64,000 bases of DNA, taken from assembly GCF_009649075.1 (NCBI RefSeq), contig NZ_CP045737.1, positions 1,674,001 through 1,738,000 on the forward strand. Direction: 5' to 3'. The stretch's first letter is position 1; each line of letters starts with the position of its first letter. Position numbers and translations under genes: made by a program. Positions 1 through 8,445 of this stretch are shown in pieces. The notes beneath the pieces were generated by a model. It had not been told where the DNA came from. It did not search any database and was given only the letters and a program-made list of their open reading frames with translations. This DNA is from Aeromicrobium yanjiei. GTDB lineage: Bacteria; Actinomycetota; Actinomycetes; Propionibacteriales; Nocardioidaceae.

Positions 1-113
1 TGGGTCCGCGACCTCGTGGGAAGGTCAGGGGATCTGGGTCGCTGTGTCGTCCCGTCTCCGTCACCCCTGAGCTCGGATTGCGTCCACGCACCAGTTCACG
101 AGGGGTGAACCGC

Positions 114-2639
114 ATGACCATCACTGTCATCAAGCGCGACGGAACGCGCGCACCGTACGACGGCTACGAGATCGCCAGGTCCATCGAGGAGGCGAGCGCC
201 GGGCTCGACGACCAGGTCGCCCGCGTCACGCAGCTGCAGTCCGAGCTCGAGATCACGCTGTTCGACGGCATCACGAGCGAAGAGCTCGACGAAGCCGTCG
301 TGCAGGTCGCCCTGCAGAACGTCAAGGACGACCCGGCCTTCGACACGATCGCCTCACGGCTGCTGGTCAAGACCCTCTACAAGAAGGTCTTCGGCGAGGG
401 CGTCACCCGCGACGAGGTCTACGCCTTCCACGGCCCGGCGTTCGTCGCCTCAGTCCTGAGGGGCGTCGAGCTGCAGCTGCTCGACCCACGCCTGGCCGAG
501 CTGTTCGACCTCGAGGTGCTGGGCGCCGCGCTCGACCCCGACCGCGACGACCTCGTCCGCTACATCGGCGCGCAGACCATGCGTACCCGCTACATGATCT
601 GCGAGCCCGACGGGACGCCGCTGGAGGTGCCGCAGTTCTTCTGGATGCGGGTCGCGATGGGCCTGTCGCTCAACGAGGACGATCCGACCTCTGCTGCCGT
701 CGGGTTCTACGACAAGATGTCGCGCCTCGAGTACCTGGCGGCCGGCTCGACGCTGGTCAACGCCGGGACGGCGTACAGCCAGCTCTCCAACTGCTTCGTG
801 ATGCAGATGGAGGACGACATCGAGCACATCGCCAAGAGCGTCCGCGACGTCATGTGGCTGACCAAGGGCACCGGTGGCATCGGCATGTCGGTCAGCAAGC
901 TGCGGGCCGAGGGATCGCCCATCCGCAGCAACAACACCGCCTCGACCGGTCCCATCCCGTTCATGCACACGATCGACTCGACGCTGCGCGCCATCAGCCG
1001 CGGGGGCAAGAAGTTCGGCGCGTTGTGCTTCTACATGGAGAACTGGCACCTCGACTTCGCCCAGTTTCTCGACCTGCGTGCCAACTCCGGCGACCCGTAC
1101 CGACGCACCCGCACCGCCAACACCGCGGTGTGGATCAGCGACGACTTCATGAAGCGCGTGCAGGACGACCAGGACTGGTACCTGTTCGACCCGCTCGACG
1201 TTCCCGACCTCGTCGAGCTGTACGGCGCGGCCTTCTCGGCCCGCTACGCCGAGTACGCCGCGATGGCCGACGCGGGACAGCTGCGGCACAAGAAGATGCG
1301 CGCCCGTGAGCAGTTTCGCGCGATTATGGTCTCGCTGCAGGCCAGCTCGCACCCGTGGCTGACGTGGAAGGACACCATCAACACGCGGGCGCTGAACCAC
1401 AACACCGGCACGATCCACCTGTCCAACCTGTGCACCGAGATCACGCTGCCGCAGGACCGCGACAACGTCGCCGTCTGCAACCTCGCCTCGATCAACCTGT
1501 CCCGTCACGTCACCGGGCGCCGCCAGCAGGCCCGCGTCGACTGGAAGCGGCTGGCAGAGTCGACCCGCCTGGCCGTCCGTCAGCTCGACAACCTCATCGA
1601 CATCACGATCTCGTCGGTGCCCGAGTCGGAGCACTCCAACGAGCTCAACCGCGCCCTCGGCCTCGGCGTCATGGGCTTCACGGACGTCGTCGAGCGCTTC
1701 GGCTACTCCTACGAGTCCGAGCAGTCGTACGAGCTGATCGACCAGGTGATGGAGTTCATCAGCTGGCACGCGATCGACGCGTCGGCCGACCTGGGCCGCG
1801 AGCGCGGCGCCTACCCGAACTTCGAGGGATCGCGCTGGAGCCAGGGCATGGTGCCGATCGACTCCCTCGACCTGCTGGAGGCCGACCGCGGCGTGCGGGT
1901 CGACGTCGACCGCACCACGCGCCTCGACTGGGACGCTCTGCGTGGCAAGGTCCAGGCGGGCATCCGCAACTCCACCCTGATGGCGATCGCGCCGACCGCG
2001 TCCATCGGGCTGGTAGCCGGGACGACGCCGGGCCTCGACCCACAGTTCAGCCAGATCTTCAGCCGGGCCACCAGCTCGGGCAAGTTCTTGGAGGTCAACC
2101 GGAACCTGGTCGACGACCTGCGGGCGCTAGGCCTGTGGGAGAGCGTCCGTGAGGACCTGCTGCGGCACCAGGGCGACCTGTCGAAGGTCGACGGGGTGCC
2201 GGCCGAGCTGCAGGAGATCTACCGCACGAGCTTCCAGCTCTCGCCGTACGCGTTCGTCAACGTCGCCGCCCGCGCGCAGAAGTGGATCGACCAGGCCATC
2301 AGCCGCAACATCTACCTGCAGAGCCGTGACGTCGGCGAGATGGTCGAGCTCTACGCCGCGGCGTGGCGCATGGGCGTCAAGACGACGTACTACCTGCACA
2401 TGATGCCGCGGCACACCGCCGAGCAGAGCACCGTCAAGGTCAACAAGGCTGCGGCCTCGACGCCGGCCGGGGGAGCGGCCCGAAGGGGCTTCGGCGCGGT
2501 CGGCACCGCTGTCGCCACCGCCCCCGCTCCCGCCGTCGTCCCTCCAGAGGTCGTCGAGCTCGAGCAGGTGGACGTCGTCGACGGTGCCGCCTGCCCTGTA
2601 GACCCGCAGGAGCGACTGAACTGCGAGTCGTGCCAGTGA
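114..2639 (+). CDS. nrdA: Ribonucleoside-diphosphate reductase, large (alpha) subunit
   Basis: Catalytic subunit of class I ribonucleotide reductase, which makes dNDPs from NDPs in the cytosol. The N-terminus (VIKRDG, about residues 5-90) is an ATP-cone allosteric domain. The barrel follows, with the class I active-site segment NLCTEITLP near the middle and STLMAIAPTASIG further on. The C-terminus ends in CESCQ, a CxxC pair of the kind that shuttles electrons to the active site. I start at ATG 114 (MTITVIKRDG); an in-frame ATG at 78 would add 12 residues that look like leader sequence. At 841 residues it has a normal length. It overlaps nrdB by four bases, so the two subunits are translationally coupled. 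Confidence 0.97.
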   Translation: MTITVIKRDGTRAPYDGYEIARSIEEASAGLDDQVARVTQLQSELEITLFDGITSEELDEAVVQVALQNVKDDPAFDTIASRLLVKTLYKKVFGEGVTRDEVYAFHGPAFVASVLRGVELQLLDPRLAELFDLEVLGAALDPDRDDLVRYIGAQTMRTRYMICEPDGTPLEVPQFFWMRVAMGLSLNEDDPTSAAVGFYDKMSRLEYLAAGSTLVNAGTAYSQLSNCFVMQMEDDIEHIAKSVRDVMWLTKGTGGIGMSVSKLRAEGSPIRSNNTASTGPIPFMHTIDSTLRAISRGGKKFGALCFYMENWHLDFAQFLDLRANSGDPYRRTRTANTAVWISDDFMKRVQDDQDWYLFDPLDVPDLVELYGAAFSARYAEYAAMADAGQLRHKKMRAREQFRAIMVSLQASSHPWLTWKDTINTRALNHNTGTIHLSNLCTEITLPQDRDNVAVCNLASINLSRHVTGRRQQARVDWKRLAESTRLAVRQLDNLIDITISSVPESEHSNELNRALGLGVMGFTDVVERFGYSYESEQSYELIDQVMEFISWHAIDASADLGRERGAYPNFEGSRWSQGMVPIDSLDLLEADRGVRVDVDRTTRLDWDALRGKVQAGIRNSTLMAIAPTASIGLVAGTTPGLDPQFSQIFSRATSSGKFLEVNRNLVDDLRALGLWESVREDLLRHQGDLSKVDGVPAELQEIYRTSFQLSPYAFVNVAARAQKWIDQAISRNIYLQSRDVGEMVELYAAAWRMGVKTTYYLHMMPRHTAEQSTVKVNKAAASTPAGGAARRGFGAVGTAVATAPAPAVVPPEVVELEQVDVVDGAACPVDPQERLNCESCQ

Positions 2640-3622
2640 GCCGCGGCATCCTGGGCACTGGCATCGAGGAGGGCCTGCTGCTCAAGCCCGTCACCTACCA
2701 GTGGGCCATGGACCTGTACGACCAGGCCGTCGCCAACACCTGGTTTCCCAACGAGATCCAGCTCGGTGAGGACCTGGCCGACTTCGAGCGCATGAGCGAT
2801 GAGGAATGTCACGCGCTGACGTTCCTGATGAGCTACTTCAACCCCAACGAGCTGCTCGTCAACAAGGCGCTGGCGTTCGGCGTCTACCCGTACGTCAACG
2901 CGGCCGAGTGCCACCTCTATCTCGCCAAGCAGATGTGGGAGGAGGCCAACCACTGCATGAGCTTCGAGTACGTCCTGGAGACGTTCCCGATCGACCGTGA
3001 GGCCGCGTACGACTCCCACGTCACGGTGCCCTCGATGGCGGCCAAGGAGGAGTTCGAGGTCCGCTACATCAAGCGGATGACCGAGCAGACACTCGACATC
3101 ACGACGACCGAGGGCAAGCAGGACTTCGTCCGCAACCTCGTGGCGTACAACGTCATCTTGGAGGGCATCTGGTTCTACTCCGGCTTCATGGTCGCGCTGA
3201 GCTTCCGGCAGCGGAACCTGCTGCGCAACTTCGGCTCGCTCGTCGACTGGATCGTGCGGGACGAGAGCCTGCACCTGAAGTTCGGCATCAACCTGATCCT
3301 CACGGTGCTGGACGAGAACCCGGACGTCGCGACCGAGGAGTTCGCCGCCGAGATCCAGCAGATGATCCTCGACGCCGTCGACATGGAGGAGGCGTACAAC
3401 CGCGATCTCCTGCCCAGCGGCATCCTCGGGCTCAACGCCGACTACATCAACCAGTACGTCCGCTACCTCGCCGACCGGCGCCTCGAGGAGCTGGGCTTCG
3501 GTCCGCACTACAACGTCGCCAACCCGGCCAAGTGGATGGCCACGGCCAACGACACGCTGCAGCTCGTCAACTTCTTCGAGTCGACCAACACCTCGTACGA
3601 GGTGAATGCGAAGCAGGGCTGA
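2636..3622 (+). CDS. nrdB: Ribonucleoside-diphosphate reductase, small (beta) subunit, class Ic-like
   Basis: Radical-generating partner of NrdA. The start is GTG 2636, whose GTGA overlaps the nrdA stop; an in-frame GTG lies 6 bases upstream. The metal ligands of a ferritin-like R2 are all visible: E72, E103, H106, E176 (ILEGIWFY), E210 and H213 (RDESLHLKF). The residue four after H106, where canonical class Ia proteins carry the radical Tyr, is F110 (EEANHCMSF). The same pattern, EEAVHTHTF with F127, is known from the Chlamydia trachomatis Mn/Fe class Ic enzyme, and flanking stretches (EGIFFYSGF, PRGILGL, ADRRLE) also resemble it. I infer a tyrosyl-radical-independent R2. It is 328 residues long. 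Confidence 0.96.
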   Translation: MSRGILGTGIEEGLLLKPVTYQWAMDLYDQAVANTWFPNEIQLGEDLADFERMSDEECHALTFLMSYFNPNELLVNKALAFGVYPYVNAAECHLYLAKQMWEEANHCMSFEYVLETFPIDREAAYDSHVTVPSMAAKEEFEVRYIKRMTEQTLDITTTEGKQDFVRNLVAYNVILEGIWFYSGFMVALSFRQRNLLRNFGSLVDWIVRDESLHLKFGINLILTVLDENPDVATEEFAAEIQQMILDAVDMEEAYNRDLLPSGILGLNADYINQYVRYLADRRLEELGFGPHYNVANPAKWMATANDTLQLVNFFESTNTSYEVNAKQG

Positions 3623-3711
3623 GTCGTGAGGGGCGAGTGCGGCCGGACCATCGACCCGGCTGGCTCAGTCGCGTCAGATGGGGTGTCGGTGGTCACGTCT
3701 AGGTTTGAGGT

Positions 3712-4896
3712 ATGGCTACCACGACAGCTCTGACGACAGAAGATCTGTCCGATGTCGTGCGGTGGCAGGCCCGAGCCGAGGCGTACGCGATCGGCCGGAT
3801 GGTCGACTATCGCGACGCGGAGATGGCTCGCACTGCGCTGATCGAGTCGTCTCTGCGGCGCAAGATCGAGCGGTCGGCGATCGCGTTGACGATTGGTGAG
3901 GCGACCGGGATGTCGGAGGCGCAGATCCACCTGCGGCTGTCAGTGGCTGACCGGGTGCGGGAGAAGACACCGCTCGTGTGGGCCTCCTTTGTCGACGGGC
4001 TGATCGACTTCAACCGAGTGCGTGACATCAGCGCGACGATCGAGAAGCTGCACCGCGACGAGTCCATCGCCCGACTCGAGAGTCGGGTGATCGGCTACGC
4101 GACCAGCCACACCGCGGCTGAGCTGCATCAGTGGTTGCGGCGGTTCGTCCAGCGGGTCGAGGCTGATCTGGCCGTCGAACGGGCCGAGACCGAGCGCGCC
4201 GATCGGCGCGTGACGGTCACTCATGGTGACGACTCGATGTCCTGGCTGAACGCCTACCTGCCTTCTCACCAGGCCGCGGCCATCGAAGCGCGCCTTCGCA
4301 AGGAAGCGCGCACGTCGGTAGAGCCCGACGACGACCGCACGGTCGCTCAGCGCGAAGCCGACCTGCTGGCTGCTTGGTGCATTGACTCCGAGGCCGTCAC
4401 CTCAGCTGTGGACGCGAACATCGCCGTGACCGTCGGAGCGGACGTCCTTGCCGGTGCGACACCGGGGTTCGCGGAGTCCACCGACGGCGACTGGGCTGTG
4501 CCCGCATCCTGGCTCGCCGAGGTGATTGCGAGCGGGAGCACCTTCTGGCACCGCATCGTCGTCGACCCGGTCACCGACGACGTCCTGGCCCACGAATACG
4601 TGGGCCGTTTCGCACCGGACTCGCTCGCTCTGGCGCTGCAGTTCCTCCACGGCGTCTGCCAGGCACCCGGCTGCAGGGTGCCGTCGGAGCGGTGCGATCT
4701 CGACCACCGGATACCCCACCCGGTTGGTCCGACGACCGGCGACAACATGGGACCGCTGTGTCGAAGACATCACAACCTCAAGGGCCACGGCCTGCTCCAC
4801 TGGTCGACCAGCCCACCGAAACCGCCACCCGAGCCGATCGTCATCGAGATCTACCCACCCGCGACCGACTTCGTCATGGAGTACGTCGCCGCCTGA
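3712..4896 (+). CDS. DUF222 / HNH endonuclease domain protein (13E12-repeat type)
   Basis: A 394-residue protein of the family that actinobacterial genomes carry in many copies. A long helical DUF222 region occupies roughly residues 10-260. A C-terminal HNH module follows, with two cysteines (APGC, ERCDLDH), the histidines of DLDHRIPH and the closing LCRRHHNLKGH, so the zinc and catalytic positions look intact. The cellular role of these proteins is not established; nuclease activity is assumed from the HNH fold. ATG 3712 is the first good start after nrdB, 89 bases downstream. It stands alone on its strand context and may be a moved or amplified gene, but no insertion-sequence ends are visible. 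Confidence 0.9.
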   Translation: MATTTALTTEDLSDVVRWQARAEAYAIGRMVDYRDAEMARTALIESSLRRKIERSAIALTIGEATGMSEAQIHLRLSVADRVREKTPLVWASFVDGLIDFNRVRDISATIEKLHRDESIARLESRVIGYATSHTAAELHQWLRRFVQRVEADLAVERAETERADRRVTVTHGDDSMSWLNAYLPSHQAAAIEARLRKEARTSVEPDDDRTVAQREADLLAAWCIDSEAVTSAVDANIAVTVGADVLAGATPGFAESTDGDWAVPASWLAEVIASGSTFWHRIVVDPVTDDVLAHEYVGRFAPDSLALALQFLHGVCQAPGCRVPSERCDLDHRIPHPVGPTTGDNMGPLCRRHHNLKGHGLLHWSTSPPKPPPEPIVIEIYPPATDFVMEYVAA

Positions 4897-4937
4897 CGCG
4901 CAGCGTCGGGGATCCGCCACGGGGTAGTAGTGGGGGC

Positions 4938-5828
4938 ATGCGCATCTTCTTCACCGGCGGCAGCGGCAAGGCCGGCAGGCACGTCGTCGCCCATCTCGTC
5001 GAGCAGGGCCATCAGGTCACCAACATCGATCTTGTTCCTCTGGGTCAGCCGGGGGTCGCCGACCTGCGTGTCGACCTCACCGATGCCGGGGAGGTCTACT
5101 CGGCGCTCGCGGGGCTCGCGACGCTCGAGGAGCTGGATCTGCCCGAGAAGCCCACGTACGACGCGGTCGTGCACTTCGCGGCGGTACCCCGGATCGCGCT
5201 GACGTCGGACGCCGCGACCTACGAGACGAACGTCCTCAGCACCTACAACGTGCTCGAGGCGGCGACCCGGCTGGGAGTGAACAAGATCGTGTTCGCCTCA
5301 TCGGAGACGACGTACGGGATCTGCTTCGCCCAGGGCGAGCGCCGTCCGCTCTACGTACCCATCGACGAGGAGCACCCCACGGTGCCGGAGGACGCCTACG
5401 CGATGTCGAAGGTCGCGGGGGAGGTCGCGGCGCGATCGTTCCAGGCGCGCACCGGGACGGACGTCTACGGCCTGCGGATCAACAACGTCATCGAGCCGCA
5501 CGAGTACGCCGAGATCTTTCCGGCATTCCTCGAGGACCCGTCGCTTCGACGCCGCAACGTGTTCGCCTACATCGACGCTCGCGACCTCGGGCAGATGGTG
5601 CAGCGGTGCCTGGAGACTGACGGGCTGGGCTACGAGGTCTTCAATGTCGCCAACGCGGACATGTCCGTGGCTGCGACGACGGACGAGATACGCGACCGCT
5701 TCTACGACGGGGTGCCGGTGCGACGCGAGATGGGGCCGGACGAGACGTTCTACGCGATCGACAAGGCCCGCGACCTCCTGGGCTTCGAGCCGCGGTACTC
5801 GTGGCGGGACGTGCTCGCCGGGACCTGA
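4938..5828 (+). CDS. NAD(P)-dependent epimerase/dehydratase (extended SDR)
   Basis: A 296-residue Rossmann-fold sugar-nucleotide-type epimerase. The N-terminus MRIFFTGGSGKAG is the glycine-rich dinucleotide-binding motif (GGxGxxG). The catalytic triad region shows a Ser pair (ASSETTYG) and YAMSK, the YxxxK motif, near residue 155. The substrate cannot be told from sequence; NAD-dependent UDP-sugar epimerases and reductases share these motifs. The ATG at 4938 follows the purine-rich run GGGG. The gene lies 41 bases after the DUF222 gene, with no evident functional link to either neighbour. Confidence 0.9.
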   Translation: MRIFFTGGSGKAGRHVVAHLVEQGHQVTNIDLVPLGQPGVADLRVDLTDAGEVYSALAGLATLEELDLPEKPTYDAVVHFAAVPRIALTSDAATYETNVLSTYNVLEAATRLGVNKIVFASSETTYGICFAQGERRPLYVPIDEEHPTVPEDAYAMSKVAGEVAARSFQARTGTDVYGLRINNVIEPHEYAEIFPAFLEDPSLRRRNVFAYIDARDLGQMVQRCLETDGLGYEVFNVANADMSVAATTDEIRDRFYDGVPVRREMGPDETFYAIDKARDLLGFEPRYSWRDVLAGT

Positions 5829-5918
5829 CCACCAAGTGGGGGACCGCGTCGTGTCGTGCTTCATCGCACCGGATAACGTCGACGACGGACATCCACCACA
5901 TCGAGAGGTTCCACACCC

Positions 5919-6344
5919 ATGGAGAACGTGTTCACCGCCGGCGGTCACGAGGATCTGTCAGCCGTGCTGGTAGGTGCGGCACTGGCACTGATCGTGATCG
6001 GCGTCGCGGCCGCCCTGCACCTGTTCAGGAAGGGTCAGTCGCGGGCCGCAGGTGCCGTGCTGGCGGTCGCGTTCGCAGCAGCCGTGGTCTCGTTCGTGTG
6101 CTCGACCGACACCGTGCTGGTCGACTCCGACAAGCGGGTGGATGCCTTCGTCACCGAGGCCAGGGACACGTACGGTCTGCCCCTGACCCACAAGGACGGC
6201 GAGGCCGCCTACCGCGCCTACCGTTCGGGCGACGGGACCTTCGAAGTCAATGTTCAGGGCACCGAGTACGCCCTCAAGGTCAAGGAAAAGGGCGACAAGC
6301 TGGTGCTGCTGGTGCTCGGCGCGGAGCCCAACGCCGCCGGCTGA
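5919..6344 (+). CDS. Small two-helix membrane protein, unknown function
   Basis: A 141-residue protein I do not recognise. Two hydrophobic segments (about residues 15-36, AVLVGAALALIVIGVAAAL, and 46-63) are followed by a roughly 75-residue polar domain with the pattern DKRVDAFVTEARDTYGLPLT and a strand-rich end, probably outside the membrane. Upstream GAGAGG gives a plausible ribosome-binding site 9 bases before ATG 5919. It is single, flanked by an epimerase and by the leader of the M23 peptidase. A 9-bp inverted repeat 64 bases after its stop may end its transcript. Confidence 0.75.
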   Translation: MENVFTAGGHEDLSAVLVGAALALIVIGVAAALHLFRKGQSRAAGAVLAVAFAAAVVSFVCSTDTVLVDSDKRVDAFVTEARDTYGLPLTHKDGEAAYRAYRSGDGTFEVNVQGTEYALKVKEKGDKLVLLVLGAEPNAAG

Positions 6345-6407
6345 CGAGCGTCGTTCGGGGCGCAGGGGCGTCTCGAGCAGTTTCACGGCGTGATGGTGAT
6401 CATGTGC

Positions 6408-6432
6408 GCGCCGCGGCTCGATCCCGCGGCGC
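6408..6432. terminator. GC-rich hairpin downstream of the small membrane gene
   Basis: A perfect 9-bp inverted repeat, GCGCCGCGG at 6408-6416 and CCGCGGCGC at 6424-6432, with a 7-base loop. There is no T tract after it, so termination is inferred from stem strength and position only. Confidence 0.45.
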
Positions 6433-6439
6433 AGACGCC

Positions 6440-6453
6440 TTCATCGTGATGAA
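6440..6453. promoter_or_regulatory. Inverted repeat TTCATC-GT-GATGAA in the M23 peptidase leader
   Basis: A perfect 6-bp palindromic element with a 2-base centre, followed by an AT-richer stretch (GAAAACCACG). It could be an operator at the promoter of the downstream peptidase; no known regulator is matched. Confidence 0.3.
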
Positions 6454-6479
6454 AACCACGAATGACAGCGAATTTTGCC

Positions 6480-6560
6480 GCTGAGGGGAACCGCGAACCC
6501 TTGAAACGTCGGATTACCGTCGAATGGGTAAGCGTGAACCGACGTAGTGGAGTTACCCGA
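6480..6560 (+). ncRNA. Candidate structured 5' leader (switch-like RNA) of the M23 peptidase
   Basis: The 296 bases between 6345 and 6640 hold no gene but do hold structure. CGTCGG (6507-6512) pairs with CCGACG (6539-6544). Inside that stem TTACC (6514-6518) can pair with GGTAA (6527-6531). The same GGGTAA (6526-6531) can instead pair with TTACCC (6553-6558) outside the stem, giving an H-type pseudoknot. Two mutually exclusive pairings of one strand are typical of cis-regulatory RNA. Cell-wall peptidases in actinobacteria are often behind c-di-AMP (ydaO-type) riboswitches, but I could not fit this sequence to that consensus. The class is therefore unassigned. Confidence 0.4.
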
Positions 6561-6640
6561 TCATCTGGAACGCAATCACCCAACAGCCCGACGAGACGAC
6601 CAAGAAGACCACCCGCACGCCGAGCCGTTGGCGCCGGATC

Positions 6641-7411
6641 GTGGCAACCAGCAAGCTCTCACCCGCGATGCTGGGCGTCGTCGCCCTCGTAGCCGCAGGC
6701 CTGGGTTCGTTCGCGACGACTGAGGCCAGCGCCGCGGGACACACCCTGGTCAGCCAGGGATACCCGACATCGACGAGCGGCGGCGCAGACGACGACCGCG
6801 CGGAGGACGCCGGTGAGGTCGACGTGAGTCGCAGCTACGACCGCCCTCCGATCGAGCGGGAGACCGCCGAGCTGGTCCAGCAGCGTGAGGCTGCCGTGAC
6901 CAAGAACGACCGGGTCATCGCGGCCCGGGCTGCCGAGCTCGTGAAGAAGAAGGAGCGTCGGGCGAAGCTGGAGAAGATTCGTCAGGCCAAGCTGGTGAAG
7001 AAGCGTCGCAACGGATGGGTCATGCCCGTCAAGGGCTACACCCTGACCGCCCGGTTCGGCCAGCAGAGCTCGCTGTGGTCGAGTGGCGCACACACCGGCC
7101 TCGACTTCGCAGGTCCGTCGGGGTCCAAGCTCGTGGCGATGGCCTCGGGCACGGTCACGTCGGCAGGCTACTCGGGCGCCTACGGCAATCGGACGGTCAT
7201 CAAGCTGGCCGACGGCACTGAGGTCTGGTACTGCCATCAGAGCAGGATCGTGGTGAACGTCGGCGACAAGGTCTCGCCGGGAGAGGTGATCGGATACTCA
7301 GGCTCGACCGGCAACGTGACCGGTCCGCACCTTCACCTGGAGGTCAGGCCGTCCGGTGGCTCGCCGGTGAACCCCGAGACGGTCATGCGCCAGCACGGCC
7401 TCACTCCATGA
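6641..7411 (+). CDS. Secreted M23-family metallopeptidase (LytM-like)
   Basis: Predicted peptidoglycan endopeptidase. An N-terminal hydrophobic segment (PAMLGVVALVAAGLGSFATT) would export or anchor it. A charged coiled-coil-like stretch follows (about residues 70-125, rich in K, R and E). The C-terminal M23 domain (about 126-256) has the zinc motifs HTGLDFAG (HxxxD) and GPHLHLEV (HxH). The start is uncertain: GTG 6641 is the first standard start, but the frame stays open upstream to 6548 and encodes a hydrophilic stretch ending RWRRI that would suit a cytoplasmic N-terminus, without an ATG or GTG there. The upstream leader is structured. Length is 256 residues from 6641. Confidence 0.88.
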   Translation: MATSKLSPAMLGVVALVAAGLGSFATTEASAAGHTLVSQGYPTSTSGGADDDRAEDAGEVDVSRSYDRPPIERETAELVQQREAAVTKNDRVIAARAAELVKKKERRAKLEKIRQAKLVKKRRNGWVMPVKGYTLTARFGQQSSLWSSGAHTGLDFAGPSGSKLVAMASGTVTSAGYSGAYGNRTVIKLADGTEVWYCHQSRIVVNVGDKVSPGEVIGYSGSTGNVTGPHLHLEVRPSGGSPVNPETVMRQHGLTP

Positions 7412-7430
7412 CCTGTCGTCGGCCGCGCGC

Positions 7431-8297
7431 TCACGGCTCACGTGGACGGAAGTCGCCGATCACGTCGTCGCCGGGCTGGACGATGCCGTAGCTCGACTCG
7501 GGGAACGGCTGCCAGGCGCCGGCGAAGCTGCCCACCGGCTCGGACACGACGACGCGGGTCTCGTCCGACAGACCCACGAACGCGGGGTTGTCCGGATACA
7601 GGTTGCGGAGCGTGGAGATGGCGGCGCTGACGTACAGCGTCCGGCTCTGGTGCTCGCTGGAGTAGCGGAACGACCACAGGCGCTCGCCGTCCGACGTCGC
7701 CACGGTCATCTGCACCGGGTGCTCGACCCCGTGCCGGCGCCCGGTCGCCTCGACGAAGCCGACCATCCGTTCGACGGCCGCCACCGGATCGTCCGTGAGC
7801 CCGAACGTCAGGGCCAGGTGGAACATGACCTCGGAGTCGGTCGATCCCTCGATGGACGGGTAGAGCGCCGGGTCCACCGCGAGGGCGAGGTCGCGCTTCA
7901 GCAGCGCGAAGTCCCGGATCAGGCCGTTGTGCATCCACAGCCACCGGTCGTGCCGGAACGGGTGACAGTTCGTCTGCTGCACGGGCGAACCGGTGCTCGC
8001 GCGCAGGTGGGCGAAGAACAGGCCGGACGAGGTCGATCGGGCGAGCTCGCGCAGGTTCTGGTCGTTCCATGCGGGTTCGACGCCGCGGAACAGGACCGGG
8101 ACGTCCGGACCGCGCGTGTCCGGCATGTCGCGCATGGTGGTGTCCAAGCCGTACCAACCGACGCCGAAGCCGTCGCCGTTGGTCGCCTCGGCCCCCATCT
8201 GCGCGTGCAGGCTCTGGTCGATCAGGGACGGTGATGGTCGGTAGAGCAGCTCCTCGAGCAGGATCGGGCTACCCGAGTACGCCAGCCAACGACACAT
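7431..8297 (-). CDS. Class II glutamine amidotransferase (YafJ/EgtC-like)
   Basis: A 288-residue N-terminal-nucleophile hydrolase. It begins MCRWLAY, placing the catalytic Cys at position 2 after Met removal. The glutaminase signature residues follow: [18 protein letters not shown], and a HNGLIRDF block near residue 125. Family members transfer or release ammonia from glutamine or gamma-glutamyl substrates; EgtC acts in ergothioneine synthesis, but no other egt genes are here, so the substrate is open. It is convergent with the M23 gene (20-base gap) and divergent from the aquaporin across a 148-base region that holds a perfect inverted repeat. Confidence 0.88.
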   Translation of the reverse strand: MCRWLAYSGSPILLEELLYRPSPSLIDQSLHAQMGAEATNGDGFGVGWYGLDTTMRDMPDTRGPDVPVLFRGVEPAWNDQNLRELARSTSSGLFFAHLRASTGSPVQQTNCHPFRHDRWLWMHNGLIRDFALLKRDLALAVDPALYPSIEGSTDSEVMFHLALTFGLTDDPVAAVERMVGFVEATGRRHGVEHPVQMTVATSDGERLWSFRYSSEHQSRTLYVSAAISTLRNLYPDNPAFVGLSDETRVVVSEPVGSFAGAWQPFPESSYGIVQPGDDVIGDFRPREP

Positions 8298-8371
8298 CGT
8301 GTGCTCCTGTCATCCAGGGCCGCCACTCGAAGTGTCTCCCAGATCGTCGTCGAGCACACGCGGAGAGTCGT

Positions 8372-8390
8372 CTCACCCAATGTGGGTGAG
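8372..8390. promoter_or_regulatory. Perfect inverted repeat CTCACCCA-ATG-TGGGTGAG between divergent genes
   Basis: Eight-base arms at 8372-8379 and 8383-8390 with a 3-base centre, between the amidotransferase start (8297) and the aquaporin start (8446). Size and symmetry suit a dimeric repressor or activator site. The half-site TCACCCA also occurs in the two duplicated leaders at 27821-27827 and 28700-28706. Confidence 0.5.
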
Positions 8391-8445
8391 GCGTCCCGGC
8401 TCGGTTGAGCGGACGATCGACAGGACGGACCCGGGAGGAGAGACG

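Noticed and set aside
450-1769. Long open frame antisense to nrdA (similar ones antisense to nrdB, gadB, ctpF, arcA and others)
   Set aside because: High GC keeps several frames open; the translations are Arg/Val/Leu/Asp-rich, show no family motif, and lie entirely opposite well-recognised genes.
3712-4896. DUF222/HNH gene as part of a mobile element or intein
   Set aside because: No inverted repeats, target duplication, integrase or splicing motifs at its ends; the family is commonly dispersed in actinobacteria.
6345-6640. Assignment of the M23 leader as a ydaO-type c-di-AMP riboswitch
   Set aside because: I could not align the conserved core of that class; only the gene context agrees, so I left the RNA unclassified.
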